Assembly: GCF_022539505.1 (NCBI RefSeq)
Contig: NC_061512.1
Coordinates: forward strand, 249,566,510-249,630,509
Reading direction: 5' to 3'
DNA from: Lolium rigidum
Lineage: Eukaryota > Streptophyta > Magnoliopsida > Poales > Poaceae
Length of the DNA: 64,000 nucleotides
Shown here: piece after piece, positions 34,582-46,556 of the stretch
Numbering within the stretch: the first letter of the stretch is position 1
Layout of the letters: each line of letters starts with the position of its first letter
The notes under the pieces: model-generated
The model's input: the letters and a program-made list of their open reading frames with translations, nothing else
Database searches by the model: none
What the model was told of the DNA's origin: nothing
Position numbers and translations under genes: made by a program

Positions 34582-37164
34582 ATTACACTTTCTGCGCCTA
34601 GCTGAAAGGCGTTAAAGAAAAGCGCTTATGGGAGACAACCCATGTTTTTACTACAGCAATTTTTGTTTTGTTGAGTCTTGGAAGTTGTTTACTACTGTAG
34701 CAACCTCTCCTTATCATGTTTTTGTGCCAAGTAAAGTTTCTATGCTAAAGTTGATGTTATATTTGGGATCGCTGCGCAGAAACAGCATTGCTATCTTTCA
34801 CGAATTCTGGCATAAATCTCTGTAAAAAAATCGAAAAAAATCTGAAAAATTACGAGCGTGATCCTCAGATATGTACGCAACTTTCATTAGTTTTGAGTTT
34901 TTCCATTTGAGCAAGTTAAGTGCCCAGTCCAGAAGCATCTTTACGGACTGTTCTGTTTTTGACAGATTCTGCCTTTTATCTCGCATTGCCGCTTTTGCTA
35001 TGTTGAATGAGTTTCTTTGTTCCATTAACTTTCAGAAGCTTTGTGCAATGTCCAGAAGTGTTAAGAATGATTGTGTCACCTCTGAATATGTGAATTTTTA
35101 ATTATGCACTAACCCTCTAATGAGTTTGCTTGAAGTTTGGTGTGAAGGAAGTTTTCAAGGGTCAAGAGAGGAGTATGATATACTATGATCAAGAGGAGTG
35201 AAAGCTCTAAGCTTGGGGATGCCCCCGTGGTTCATCCCTGCATATCTTTAAAAAGACTCAAGCGTCTAAGCTTGGGGATGCCCAAGGCATCCCCTTCTTC
35301 ATCGACAACATCATCAGGTTCCTCCCCTGGAACTATATTTTTATTCAGTCACATCTTATGTACTTTGCTTGGAGCGTCGGTTTGTTTTGTTTTTGTTTTT
35401 GTTTGAATAAAATGGATCCTAGCATTCACTGTATGGGAGAGAGACACGCTCCGCTGTTGCATATGGACAAATATGTCCTTAGGCTTTACTCATAATGTTC
35501 AAGGCGAAGGTTGAAATTTCTTCGTTAAATTGTTATATGGTTGGAATCGGGAAATGCTACATGTAGTAATTCTAAAATGTCTTGGATAATGTGATACTTG
35601 GTAATTGTTGTGCTCATGTTTAAGCTCTTGCATCATATACTTTGCACCCATTAATGAAGAAATACATAGAGCTTGCTAAAATTTGGTTTGCATATTTGGT
35701 CTCTCTAAGGTCTAGATAATTTCTAGTATTGAGTTTTGAACAACAAGGAAGACGGTGTAGAGTCTTATAATGTTTACAATATGTCTTTTATGTGAGTTTT
35801 GCTGCACCGGTTCATCCTTGAGTTTGCTTCAAATAACCTTGCTAGCCTAAACCTTGTATCGAGAGGGAGTACTTCTCATGCATCCAAAATCCTTGAGCCA
35901 ACCACTATGCCATTCGTGTCCACCATACCTACCTACTACATGGTATTTCTCCGCCATTCCAAAGTAAATTGCTTGAGTGCTACCTTTAAAATTCCATCAT
36001 TCGCCTTTGCAATATATAGCTCATGGGACAAATAGCTTAAAAACTATTGTGGTGATGAATATGTAGTTATGTGTTTTAATTTTTATAAGTTGCTTGTTGA
36101 GCGGTAACCATGTTTTACGGGGACGCCATCAACTTTACCTTTGTTGGATATCATGTGAGATGCTATGCATGTTCGTCTTGTCCGAAGTAGTGGACTTCAC
36201 GATCAAATGGTTTGAGTATGCATATGTTAGAGAAGAACATTGGGCCGCTAACTAAAGCCATGTATCATGGTGGAAGTTTCGGTTTGGACATACAACCTCA
36301 ATCTCTTATGAGAATATTAACTATTGTTGAATGCTTAAGCATTAAAAAGAGGAGTCCATTATCTGTTGTCTATGTTGTCCCGGTATGGATGTCTAAGTTG
36401 AGAATAATCAAAAGCGAGAAATCCAATGTGTGCTTTCTCCTTAGACACTTGTACAGGCGGCATAAAGGTACCCCTTTGTGACACTTGGTTGAAGCATATG
36501 TTATGCGATGAGAATCCGTGTTTCCGAGATAGTAGGACAAGGTGCGAGCACTATTGGTACTCTATGCATGAGACATGCAACTTGTAGGAAGTATTATGCA
36601 TAGCACATATGAATTATTACTACCGTTGACAAAATTGTTTCATGTTTTCAAAATAAAAGCTCTAGCACAAATATAGCAATCGATGCTTTCCTCTTTGAAG
36701 GACCTTTCTTTTACTTTTATTGTTGAGTCAGTTTACCTATCTCTCTCCACCTTAATAAGCAAACACTTGTGTGAACTGTGCATTGATTCCTACATACTTG
36801 CATATTGCACTTGTTATATTACTTTACATTGACACTATCCATGAGATATACATGTTATAAGTTGAAAGCAACCGCTGAAACTTAATCTTCCTTTGTGTTG
36901 CTTCAATACCTTTACTTTGATTTATTGCTTTGTGAGTTAACTCCTATGCAAGACTTATTGATGCTTGTCTTGAAGTACTATTCATGAAAAGTCTTTGCTT
37001 TATGATTCATTTGTTTACTCATGTCATTACCATTGTTTTGATCGCTGCATTCATTACATATGCTTACAATAGTATGATCAAGGTTATGATGGCATGTCAC
37101 TCCAGAAATTATCCTTGTTATCGTTTACCTGCTCGGGACGAGCGAGAACTAAGCTTGGGGATGC
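34582..37164 (+). other. Element B non-coding internal region with PPT
   Basis: About 2.6 kb without a gene. The polypurine-type motif CTAAGCTTGGGGATGC is at 37149-37164, immediately before the 3' LTR. The same motif occurs twice earlier, at 35207 and 35266, where it pairs with nearby GGCATCCCC. The last 950 bp match the 3' internal regions at 21907 and 62358-63310. Confidence 0.75.
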
Positions 37165-38851
37165 TGATACGTCTCCGACGTATCGATAATTTCTTATGTT
37201 CCATGCTACGTTATTGATGATATCTACATGTTTTATACACATTATATGTCGTATTTACGCATTTTCCGGCACTAACCTATTAACAAGATGCCAAAGAGCC
37301 AGTTGCTGTTTTCTGCTGTTTTTGGTTTCAGAAATCCTAGTAAGGAAATATTCTCGGAATTGGACGAAATCAACGCCCAGGGTCCTATTTTTGCACGAAG
37401 CTTCCAGAAGACCGAGGGGGAAGGAAGTGGGGCCACGAGGCGCCGCCACACTAGGGCGGCGCGGCCGGGCTTGGGCCCGCGCGGCCCTAGTGTGTGGGGC
37501 CCTCGTGTGGCCCCCGCGTTGCCCTTCCGCCTACTTAAAGTCTTCGTCGCGAAACCCTCCGTACCGAGAGCCACGATACGGAAAACCTTCCAGAGACGCC
37601 GCCGCCGCCAATCCCATCTCGGGGGATTCAGGAGATCGCCTCCGGCACCCTGCCGGAGAGGGGAATCATCTCCCGGAGGACTCTTCATCGCCATGATCGC
37701 CTCCGGAGTGATGAGTGAGTAGTTCACCCCTGGACTATGGGTCCATAGCGGTAGCTAGATGGTCGTCTTCTCCTAATTGTGCTTCATTGTTGGATCTTGT
37801 GAGCTGCCTAACATGATCAAGATCATCTATCCGTAATACTATATGTTGTGTTTGTCGGGATCCGATGGATAGAGAATACTATGTTATGGTGATTATCAAT
37901 CTATTACCTATGTGTTGTTTATGATCTTGCATGCTCTCCGTTATTAGTAGAGGCTCTGGCCAAGTTTTTGCTCTTAACTCCAAGAGGGAGTATTTATGCT
38001 CGATAGTGGGTTCATGCCTCCATTAAATCCGGGACAGGTGACGGAAAGTTCTAAGGTTGTGGATGTCTTGTTGCCACTAGGGATAAAACATTGATGCTAT
38101 GTCTAAGGATGTAGTTGTTGATTACATTACGCACCATACTTAATGCAATTGTCTGTTGCTTGCAACTTAATACTGGAAGGGGTTCGGATGATAACCTCGA
38201 AGGTGGACTTTTTAGGCATAGATGCATGCCTGGATGGCGGTCTATGTACTTTGTCGTAATGCCCCGATTAAATCTCACTATATTTATCATATCATGTATG
38301 TGCATTGTTATGCCCTCTCTATTTGTCAATTGCCCGACTGTAATTTGTTCACCCAACATGCTTTTATCTTATGGGAGAGACACCTCTAGTGAACTGTGGA
38401 TCCCGGTCCTACTCTTTACATTGCATACAATCTCATCGCAATTGTTCTTTACTCGTTTTCTTCGCAAACAATCATCTTCCACACAATACGGTTAATCCTT
38501 TGTTACAGCAAGCCGGTGAGATTGACAACCTCACTGTTTCGTTGGGGCAAAGTACTTTGGTTGTGTTGTGCGAGGTTCCACGTTGGCGCCGGAATCCCCG
38601 GTGTTGCGCCGCATCACATTTCGCCACCATCAACCTTCAACGTGCTTCTTGGCTCCTCCTGGTTCGATTAAACCTTGGTTTCTTTCTGAGGGAAAACTTG
38701 CCACTGTGCGCATCATACCTTCCTCTTGGGGTTCCCAACGGACGTGTACATCTACGCGCATCAAGCACTGTTTTCTGGCGCCGTTGCCGGGGATCTGAAG
38801 AAAATTTACACCACAAAGATGTCTAACTCCCGCGTCAACTACACGCCAGCA
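37165..38851 (+). repeat. Element B 3' LTR
   Basis: It is the same as the 5' LTR, including the embedded TGGCGCCGTTGCCGGGG at about 38776 and the end ACACGCCAGCA. The target duplication ACTGT follows at 38852-38856, and sequence of element D resumes, which fixes the LTR boundary at the extended position. Confidence 0.9.
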
Positions 38852-40013
38852 ACTGTCTTCCTTGTTGTTCAAACACTTTACCAGAAAATATCTAGACTTA
38901 GAGAGACCAATCATGCAAACCAAATTTTAACAAGCTCTACGGTAGTTCTCCACTAATAGATTAAACTACATGATGCAAGAGCTTAAACAAGATCTAATGA
39001 GAGCTCAAAACAATTGCCAAGTTTCAAGTTATTCCAAACCATATGAAGCATTTTCTGATTCCAACCAAATAGCAATCAACGAAGCAATTTTCAGCCTTCG
39101 CCATGAACATTAAAACACAACTAAGAACACAAGTGTTCAAATGAAAAAGCGGAGCGTAATATCTTCAATATAAGGATGGTGGGATCCAACTTTATTCAAA
39201 CCAAAACGAAAACAAAAGCAAATAGACGCTCCAAGTAAAGAGCATAAGATGTGATGGAATAAAAATATAGTTTCACTAGAAGTGACCTGATAAGTTGTCG
39301 ATGAAGAAGGGGATGCCTTGGGCATCCCCAAGCTTAGATGCTTGAGTCTTCTTAAAATATGCGGGGATGAACCACGGGGGCATCCCCAAGCTTAGACTTT
39401 TCACTCTTCTTGATCATATTGTATCATCCTCTTCTCTTGACCCTTGAAAACTTCCTCCACACCAAACTTCAAGCAAACTCATTAGAGGGTTAGTGCATAA
39501 TCAAAAATTCATATATTCAGAGGTGACATAATCATTCTTAACACTTCTGGACATTGCACAAAGCTACTGAAAGTTAATGGAACAAAGAAACCCATTCAAC
39601 ATAGCAAAAGCGGCAATGCGAAATAAAAGGCAAAATCTGTCAAAACAGAACAGTCCATAAAGACGAATTTTCCAGAGGCACTTAACTTGCTCAAACGGAA
39701 AAACTCAAAACTAATGAAATTTGCGTACATATCTGAGGATCACGCACGTAAATTGGCAGATTTTTTTGATTTTTTTACAGGGAGTTCTACGCAAATTCGT
39801 GACAGAGAGCAATTCTGTTTCTGCGCAGCAATCCAAATCTAGCATCAACTTTACCATAGAGACTTTACTTGGCACAAAAAACATGATAAGGAGAGGTTTC
39901 TACAGTAGTAACAACTTCCAAGACTCAACAATACGAGTAGTAAAATAAAACATGGGTTATCTCCCAAGAAGTGCTTTTCTTTAACGCCTTTCGGCTAGGC
40001 GCGAAAGTGCAAA

Positions 40014-42447
40014 TCAAGTATTATCAAGAGAAGAAGCATCAACATCATAATTTGTTCTAATAATAGAATCAAAAGGCAACTTCATTCTCTTTCTAGGGAA
40101 GTGTTCCATACCTTTCTTGAGAGGAAATTGATACTTAATATTTCCCTCTTTCATATCAATAACGACACCAACAGTTCGAAGAAAGGGTCTTCCCAAGACA
40201 ATAGGACAAGGGCATTGCATTCAATATCCAAGACAACAAAATCAACGGGGACAAGGTTATTGTTAACCGTAATGCAAACATTATCAATCCTCCCCAAAGG
40301 TTTCTTTTTAGAATTATCAGCAAGATTAACATCCAAATAACAATTTTTCAATGGTGGCAAGTCAAGCATATCATAAATTTTCTTAGGCATAACAAAAATA
40401 CTTGCACCAAGATCACATAAAGCATTACATTCAAAATCATTGAATTTCATCTTAATGATGGGCTCCCAACCATTTTCCAACTTCCTAGGAATAGAAGCTT
40501 CAAGTTTTAATTTCTCTTCCCTAGCTTTAATGAGAGCATTTGTAATATGTTTTGTAAAGGTTAAATTTATAGCACTCGCATTAGGACTTCTAGCAAGTTT
40601 TTGTAAGAACTTTATAACTTTAGTAATATGACAATCATCAAAATCTAAACCATTATGATCTACAACAATGGGATCATTGTCCCCAATATGTTGAAAAATT
40701 TCAGCAGTTTTATCACGAACAGTTTCAGCAGTTTCAGGTATACCTGGGCATGTGTCGGGCCGGGCCGGGCCTCGGGCCGGCCCATGGTAGGCCCGACGCA
40801 AAATAATCCGGCCCAAGCCCGGCCCAACCAAATTCCCACCAAGCCCGTCGGGCCGCCGGGCCGCGGGCCAAGCCGTAGTGTTAAAGTGAGTTTTCGGGCT
40901 ACCCAGGCCCGGCCCGGCAGTCGGGCCAACATTTCTGGCCCAGGCCCGAGTTTTTTGGGCCGGTCCCAGGCCGGGCCGTCGGGCCGGGCTGCCCATGGCC
41001 AGATGTAGTTTCAGGCAATTTTGCACGCTTTGCACTAGGAGTAGAAACATTGCCAACACCAATTATTTTACCATTGATAGTAGGAGGTGTAGCAACATGT
41101 GAAGAATCAACATTACTAGTGGTGGTAATAGTCCAAACTTTAGCTACATTATTATCTTTAGCAAGTTTTTCCTTTTCCTCTCTATCCCACCTAGCATGCA
41201 ATTCAGCCAACATTCTTATATTATCATTAATTCGAACTTGGATGGCATTTGTTGTAGCAGAATTTTTTTTATCATTATCCTCAGGTTTAGCAGCCATTTT
41301 ATTAATTAGAGAAGATTGTGATTCAGACATATATGAGATTCGATTTTCAGCATTTGAAAGTTTAGTTTGCAAACCAGAAATTTTCACATTCAAATTTTCA
41401 AGTTGATTTCCTATATTCTTCAACAAGGCAAATTATTCATTCATAGTCTTAGTAAACAATTGATTTTGCTCATATTGTGATTGCATAAAGCTCTTAGTGG
41501 TTCTTTCGATTTCCAATATCTTTTCCTCACTAGGCAAAACAGATCTACCATAAGAATTACCATAACCACTACCATTATTAAAAGGATATGACCTATAGTT
41601 GTTGTTGAAATTATTATTCTTAATGAAATTCACATCAACATTTTCTTCTTGAGCAACCAATGAATCTAAAGGAACATTATTAGGATCAATATGAGATCTA
41701 CCATTTGCAAGCATAGACATAATAGCATCAATCTTATCACCCAAAGAAGAGGTTTCTTCAACAGAATTTACTTTCTTACCTTGAGGAGTTCTTTCAGTAT
41801 GCCATTTAGAGTAATTGATCATCATATCATCAAGAAGCTTCGTTGCGGCACCCAAGGTGATGGACATAAAAGTACCTCCAGCAGCGGAATCCAATAGGTT
41901 CCTCGAGGAAAAATTCAATCCTGCATAAAAGGTTTGGATGATCATCCAAGTAGTTAGTCCATGGGTAGGGCAATTCTTTATCAAAGATTTCATTATCTCC
42001 CATGCTTGAGCAACATGTTCATTATCAAATTGCTTAAAATTCATAATGCTACTTCTCAAAGATATAATCTTAGCAGGAGGATAATATTTACCAATAAAAA
42101 CATCTTTACATTTAGTCCATGAATCAATATTATTCTTAGGCAAAGAAAGCAACCAATCTTTAGCTCTTCCTCTTAATGAGAAAGGAAACAATTTAAGTTT
42201 TATAATATCACCATCTATATCCTTATACTTTTGCATTTCACAAAGTTCAACAAAATTATTAAGATGGGCAGCGGCATCATCAAGTACTAACACCGGAAAA
42301 TTGCTCTCTCATAACAAGATTCAGTAAAGCAGGTTTAATTTCATAGAATTCTGCTGTAGTAGCAGGTGGAGCAATAGGAGTACTTATAAAATTATTATTA
42401 TTTGTGCTAGTGAAATCACACAACTTAGTATTTTCAAGAGTACCCAT
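40014..42447 (-). pseudogene. Element D gag-protease pseudogene
   Basis: It starts at ATG 42447 (MGTLENTKLC). After a frame shift near 42290 it gives an Athila-type gag: LHLNNFVELC-like HLNNFVELCEMQKYKDIDGD, SLRGRAKDWLLSLP, FIGKYYPPAKI, WMIIQTFYAGL and SAAGGTFM. A TAA at 41433 interrupts the same frame, then a coiled-coil-like part (NQLENLNVKISGLQTKLSNA) follows. A retropepsin has DLGAS (active-site D), MPKKIYDMLDLP and the C-terminal LGRPFLRTVGVVIDM, reached through another frame shift near 40200. It ends DVDASSLDNT. No RT, RNase H or integrase follows. A 269-bp MITE splits the gag/protease linker. Confidence 0.8.
40739..41007. mobile_element. GC-rich hAT-type MITE with 8-bp TSD
   Basis: GTTTCAGG occurs at 40731-40738 and 41008-41015, an 8-bp target duplication. 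The termini TATACCTGGGCATG and CATGGCCAGATGTA are imperfect inverted repeats. The body is runs of GGGCCGGGC-type sequence. An 8-bp duplication and short inverted ends indicate the hAT superfamily. No coding capacity. Confidence 0.8.
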
Positions 42448-42704
42448 TGTAGCAGTAATAAAAGTAAACTAAGCAAGTAGAATAAAATAAAGACAAGTAA
42501 CTAATTTTTTTGTGTTTTGATATAGAGCTAGTAAATAAGACAGAAATTAAAGCAACTAATTTTTTTGTGTTTTTGATATAAAGCAAACAAGACAGTAAAT
42601 AAAATAAAGTAAAGCAAGACAAAAACAAAGTAAAGAGATTGAATGTGGAGACTCCCCTTGCAGCGTGTCTTGATCTCCCCGGCAACGGCGCCAGAAATTT
42701 AGCT

Positions 42705-44288
42705 TGACACACGTGAAGCACACGTCCGTTGGGAACCCCAAGTGGAAGGTGTGATGCGTATAGAAGCAAGTTTCCCTCAGTATGAAACCAAGGTTATCGA
42801 ACCAGTAGGAGTCAAGAAGGACGCGAAGGTTGTTGGTGGAGGAGTGTAGTGCGGCGCAACACCAGTGAAACCGGCGCCAACGTGGAACCTGCACAACACA
42901 ATCAAGATACTTTGCCCCAACGTAACAGTGAGGTTGTCAATCTCACCGGCTTGCTGAAAACAAAGGATTAAACGTATTGTGTGGAAGATAATGTTTGTTT
43001 GCAAAGAACGAGTAGAGAACAATGATTGCGATAGATTGTATTCAGATGTAAAGAATGGACCGGGGTCCACAGTTCACTAGTGGTGTCTCTCCAATAAGAT
43101 AAATAACATGTCTGGGTGAACAAATTACAGGTGGGCAATTGACAAATAAAGATTCAATACATATCATGATGATCACTATGAGATTTAATCAGGGCATTAC
43201 GACAAAGTACATAGACAGCTATCCAGCATGCATCTATGCCTAAATAGTCAACCTTCTGGTTAGCATCCGCACCCCTTCCAGTATTAAGTTGTAAACAACA
43301 GATAATTGCATTAAGTATGGTGCGTAATGTAATCAACACAAATATCCTTAGACAAAGCATCGATGTTTTATCCCTAGTAGCAACAGACATCCACAACCTT
43401 AGAACTTTCCATCAACTGTCCCAGATTCAATGGAGGCATGAACCCACTATCGAGCATAAATATCCCCTCTTGGAGTTACAAGTATCAACTTGGCCAAAGC
43501 CTCTACTAGCAACGGAGAGCATGCAAGAACATAAACAACACATATATGATAGATTGATAATCAACTTGACATAATATTCTATATTCATCGGATCCCGCCA
43601 AACACAACATGTATCATTACAAATAGATGATCTTGATCATGTTAGGCAGCTCACAAGATCTAAACATGATAGCACAAGAGGAGAAGACAACCATCTAGCT
43701 ACTGCTGTGGACCCATAGTCCAAGGATGAACTACTCACGCATCAATCCGGAGGCGGGCATGATGATGTAGAGCCCTCCGGTGATGATTCCCCTATCCGGT
43801 AGGGTGCCAGAGGCGGTCTCCTGAATCCCCCGAGATGGGATTGGCGGCGGCGGCGTCTCTGGAAGGTTTTCCGTATCGTGGCTCTCGGTACAGGGGTATT
43901 CGTGACGAAGGCTTTAAGTAGGCGGAAGGGTAGGTCAAGATGCGGCGCGAGGGGCCCACACCATAGGGCGGCGCGGGCCCCCCTAGGCCGCGCGGCCCTA
44001 TGGTGGCGGCGCCTCGTCGCCCAACTTCGTTATCCCTTCGGTCTTCCGGAAGCTTCGTGGAAAAATAAGACACTGGGCGTTGATTTCGTCCAATTCCGAG
44101 AATATTTCCTTTGTAGGATTTCTGAAACCAAAAACAGCAGAAAACAACAACTGGCGCTTCGGCATCTTGTTAATAGGTTAGTGCCGGAAAATGCATAATA
44201 ATGATGTAAAGTATGTATAAAACATGTGAGTATTATCATAAAAGTAGCATGGAACATAAGAAATTATAGATACGTTTGAGACGTATCA
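42705..44288 (-). repeat. Element D 5' LTR
   Basis: 1584 bp; minus-strand start TGATACGTCTCAAACG at 44288 and end at 42705. A PBS (TGGCGCCGTTGCCGGGG on the minus strand, about 42693-42677) follows directly, so this is the 5' LTR. Confidence 0.85.
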
Positions 44289-45047
44289 ATGGCTTCCGCC
44301 AATCGGGAGATGTTGGCCCATTCCACACGCTCCCCAAGGAAAAATTCACGGCGGAACGAGATCCTACACTGATTCTCCCGGAAGAGCGTAGCAACAGTGG
44401 CCAGGGGTTCCGCCGCAATGGCAAAGAGGCCCAGGAACTGATCCTTGAGGGGACCCTTCTCATGCCACCAATCCACCCAGAATCTAGTGGCACGGGCGTT
44501 GTGAATAGCATGTCTAGCCCCCATGCCGAAGACATGCTTGATCTTCTGCATAGCATTCCAGAATTGGGATCCGGGCCTATGCTTATCTGCGAGGAGGTCC
44601 CTCTCCACCGGATATTTAGCCCTAAGAATCTTAGCCCAGAGGCCTTGCTCCCCAGCGTATAGCCTCCAGATCCATTTGGCCATGAGACAAACGTTAATAA
44701 GCCTCGTATCTACAATACCTAGCCCCCCCCCCCCAGACATTTAGGCTTGCACATCGAAGACCATCCGACCCAATGGTATGTACGTTTAGTCCCGTTTGCT
44801 TCCCAGTAGAAACGGGACCTGGCCTTGTCAAACAAGCCATGCACGCCCTCCCCCAAGAGGTTCACCGCCATCGCATGAAGCGGCAGGCTCGACAAGCAGG
44901 CGTTGATGAGAGTCAGCCTCACGACCGAGGACATCAATTTTCCCATCCAGGGATCCGCACGTTTGGCAACCTTGTTAGTCAGCGGACCCCAGTCCGAGGC
45001 TAGCAGTGCGCGGTCACTCACCGGCAAACCCAGATAAAATTTGAGGC
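44289..45047 (-). pseudogene. L1-type LINE ORF2 fragment (reverse transcriptase C-terminal region)
   Basis: Two minus-strand frames joined across a run of C at 44725-44737 give plant LINE reverse-transcriptase C-terminal sequence. The first has LPVSDRALLASDWGPL, VVRLTLINACLSSLPLHAM and GVHGLFDKARSRFYWE. The second has GGGLGIVDTRLINVCLMAKW, a stretch with LWAKILRAKYP, and ATRFWVDWW. The order is as in L1 elements upstream of the zf-RVT domain. The frame break at the homopolymer may be mutation or a sequencing error. The left side is cut by element D at 44289; the polymerase core is missing on the right. Confidence 0.8.
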
Positions 45048-46311
45048 TAATCCGAGGCTAGCCCCAACTCCGAGGCTAGTGGTGCCATTTTTTTGATCCG
45101 AATGCCTTATACTTTCATAAATATAAAATTGTTGTATCTGTTACGAGACAGCTTGGTACTTTCTATGAACTGAAACTTTTATTACTATTTGTGTACAAAT
45201 CTTGCAGTCCAAGAAGACCCTTAATGGCTGTAACTGCACGATGAGATAACACCAGAGATTAATACAGTTTTACATGACAAAACATGCCTTTGTTCACACC
45301 ATATAGATAACGGAATAATAAGCCTTTACTTATTCAACAGTTTACGTGACGCGACGGTCCGGCATCTATTTTCTGGAGGCGAGACCGAAGATTAACGCAT
45401 GCTTGAGGCGACGCTGTTACGAATTACAATCAGCGATGACATCACGACGTCCACATCGACCGGCTGAAGGCTTGGCTGTTTCAACTCAACAAGACAGTCA
45501 GCCGGCTTCAAGTGGTAGTACTGGTTTAGAGTTGCAAGTATGGGCCTTGACCGGCTTGACATGACCTCAGAGTGAACGCGCGCTTCAGAATTGACAGACG
45601 AGGAGATTGGAAATCAAATACTACAAAGTATGTACATTGACCTTTTGCTGGAGAATAAATTAGGCACTGACCTTTCTAGCTATGTTGTGGGGTGAACTTG
45701 AGTACTTCTTCTGACTACCTATGCGTTGCATACCCGGCCCTCTCGCCTATCACAGATGCAGGAGAGATGGAGGGATTGCATGTCAACGGGGCTTGCGACG
45801 TCACAATAGAGAACAAGCAAGTGCGTGTGGTCTGGCGAGCCTCTGGAGCTATCCACGATACCCAGCGATGGATTTGTCGGTACTCTCGTGAGGTCCCTCC
45901 GCGCGCTGGTTGGTTCAGCGTGCTTGCCACTGCGTCCGTCCGATCGCGACCTCAGATTGATGAATATATAAACGAGACACAGGCGGTAGAAACCCTAGCC
46001 TTTCCCAGCAGCTCCACCGCCGCCTTCTCCCTCCCACTCGGCCTCCACCACCCATCTCCGGCGACCGCAAGGCCTCTCGCGCCGCCCCTATTAAGCAGCT
46101 GCCCATCATTCCTTCCTCCTCCCGATCTGCGAAGTCGCGACGCCTGCTGATCAGTGGGCCCAGCTTCGCCGCCGCCGCCTCCTCCTGTTTGGCCGCGCGC
46201 GCCGGCCCTGCCCCGCACTTTAGAACCCTCGGGTCGGCGGGAGGCGCGTGAGCTTGCCAGCCCCGGGGGGATCGAGGCAGTGATGCGCGGATCGGGCCGT
46301 GCGGCGCGGCC
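45048..46311. other. Low-repeat intergenic sequence upstream of the FAM135-like exon
   Basis: CCGAGGCTA is repeated at 45048-45080. A 56-codon minus-strand frame (about 45560-45393; MSSRSRPILATLNQYYHLKP...) has protein-like composition and an AG just upstream, so it may be an orphan exon; the protein is not recognised. From about 45980 the sequence becomes CCGCC-rich, like a grass 5' UTR/first-exon region. Overlapping frames on both strands at 45915-46635 are low-complexity. Confidence 0.4.
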
Positions 46312-46556
46312 ATGTACGGCCGCATGAAGTGCCTCGTCGGCGGCGCCGTCGACCAGGGCAGCCCGCGCGGAGCGGCCAGGCGGGTCTCGCCCGCATCCGG
46401 CCGCGTGCACAAAGCCGCCCCCTCCGCCGCCGCCTCGGCCGACCCGCGGGAGAAGGGCGCGGTGATCTGCTTCCGCCCGCCGGATATCATGGAGATGGTG
46501 CACGATGTCGCCGTCTACATCCACCGCTTCCACAACCTCGATCTGTTCCAGCAAGG
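46312..46556 (+). CDS. First exon of a FAM135/DUF3657-like gene (rest not found)
   Basis: ATG at 46312 opens 82 codons: a basic, Ala-rich leader and then VICFRPPDIMEMVHDVAVYI and HRFHNLDLFQQG. Plant FAM135-like proteins (putative serine-esterase family, DUF3657 N-terminus) have an equivalent segment ending HNLDLFQQGWYQI at the same exon position. The exon ends CAAGG before GTACGG, a plausible donor. The expected next exon (encoding WYQIKI) is not visible in the next 2.6 kb, so the gene is probably truncated or its remainder is displaced. The family call is from memory of the motif. Residues 1-50 are low-complexity and not diagnostic. Confidence 0.55.

Larger units (their letters stand above)
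32007..38851 (+). mobile_element. Complete Athila-like element B, 6845 bp, TSD ACTGT
   Basis: It is flanked by ACTGT at 32002-32006 and 38852-38856. The LTRs are 32007-33688 (1682 bp) and 37165-38851 (1687 bp). They start TGATACGTCTCC and end ACACGCCAGCA, 88 bp beyond the GCGCATCA end of the related LTRs. The internal region (33689-37164) has a PBS, two short overlapping frames and about 2.6 kb of non-coding sequence. It lacks reverse transcriptase and integrase, so it must have moved with help from another element. Confidence 0.9.
31167..44288 (-). mobile_element. Athila-like element D, minus strand, with nested insertions
   Basis: From right to left the parts are: 5' LTR (44288 to 42705), PBS (about 42693-42677), gag-protease pseudogene (42447 to 40014), non-coding internal sequence (40013 to 38857), and the same non-coding sequence resuming at 32001-31167 after element B. 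Left of 31167 it is interrupted by CACTA element 2, and its 3' LTR is missing. A hAT MITE (40739-41007) lies in the coding part. The five bases right of the LTR, ATGGC (44289-44293), are its target site in a LINE. Confidence 0.85.
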
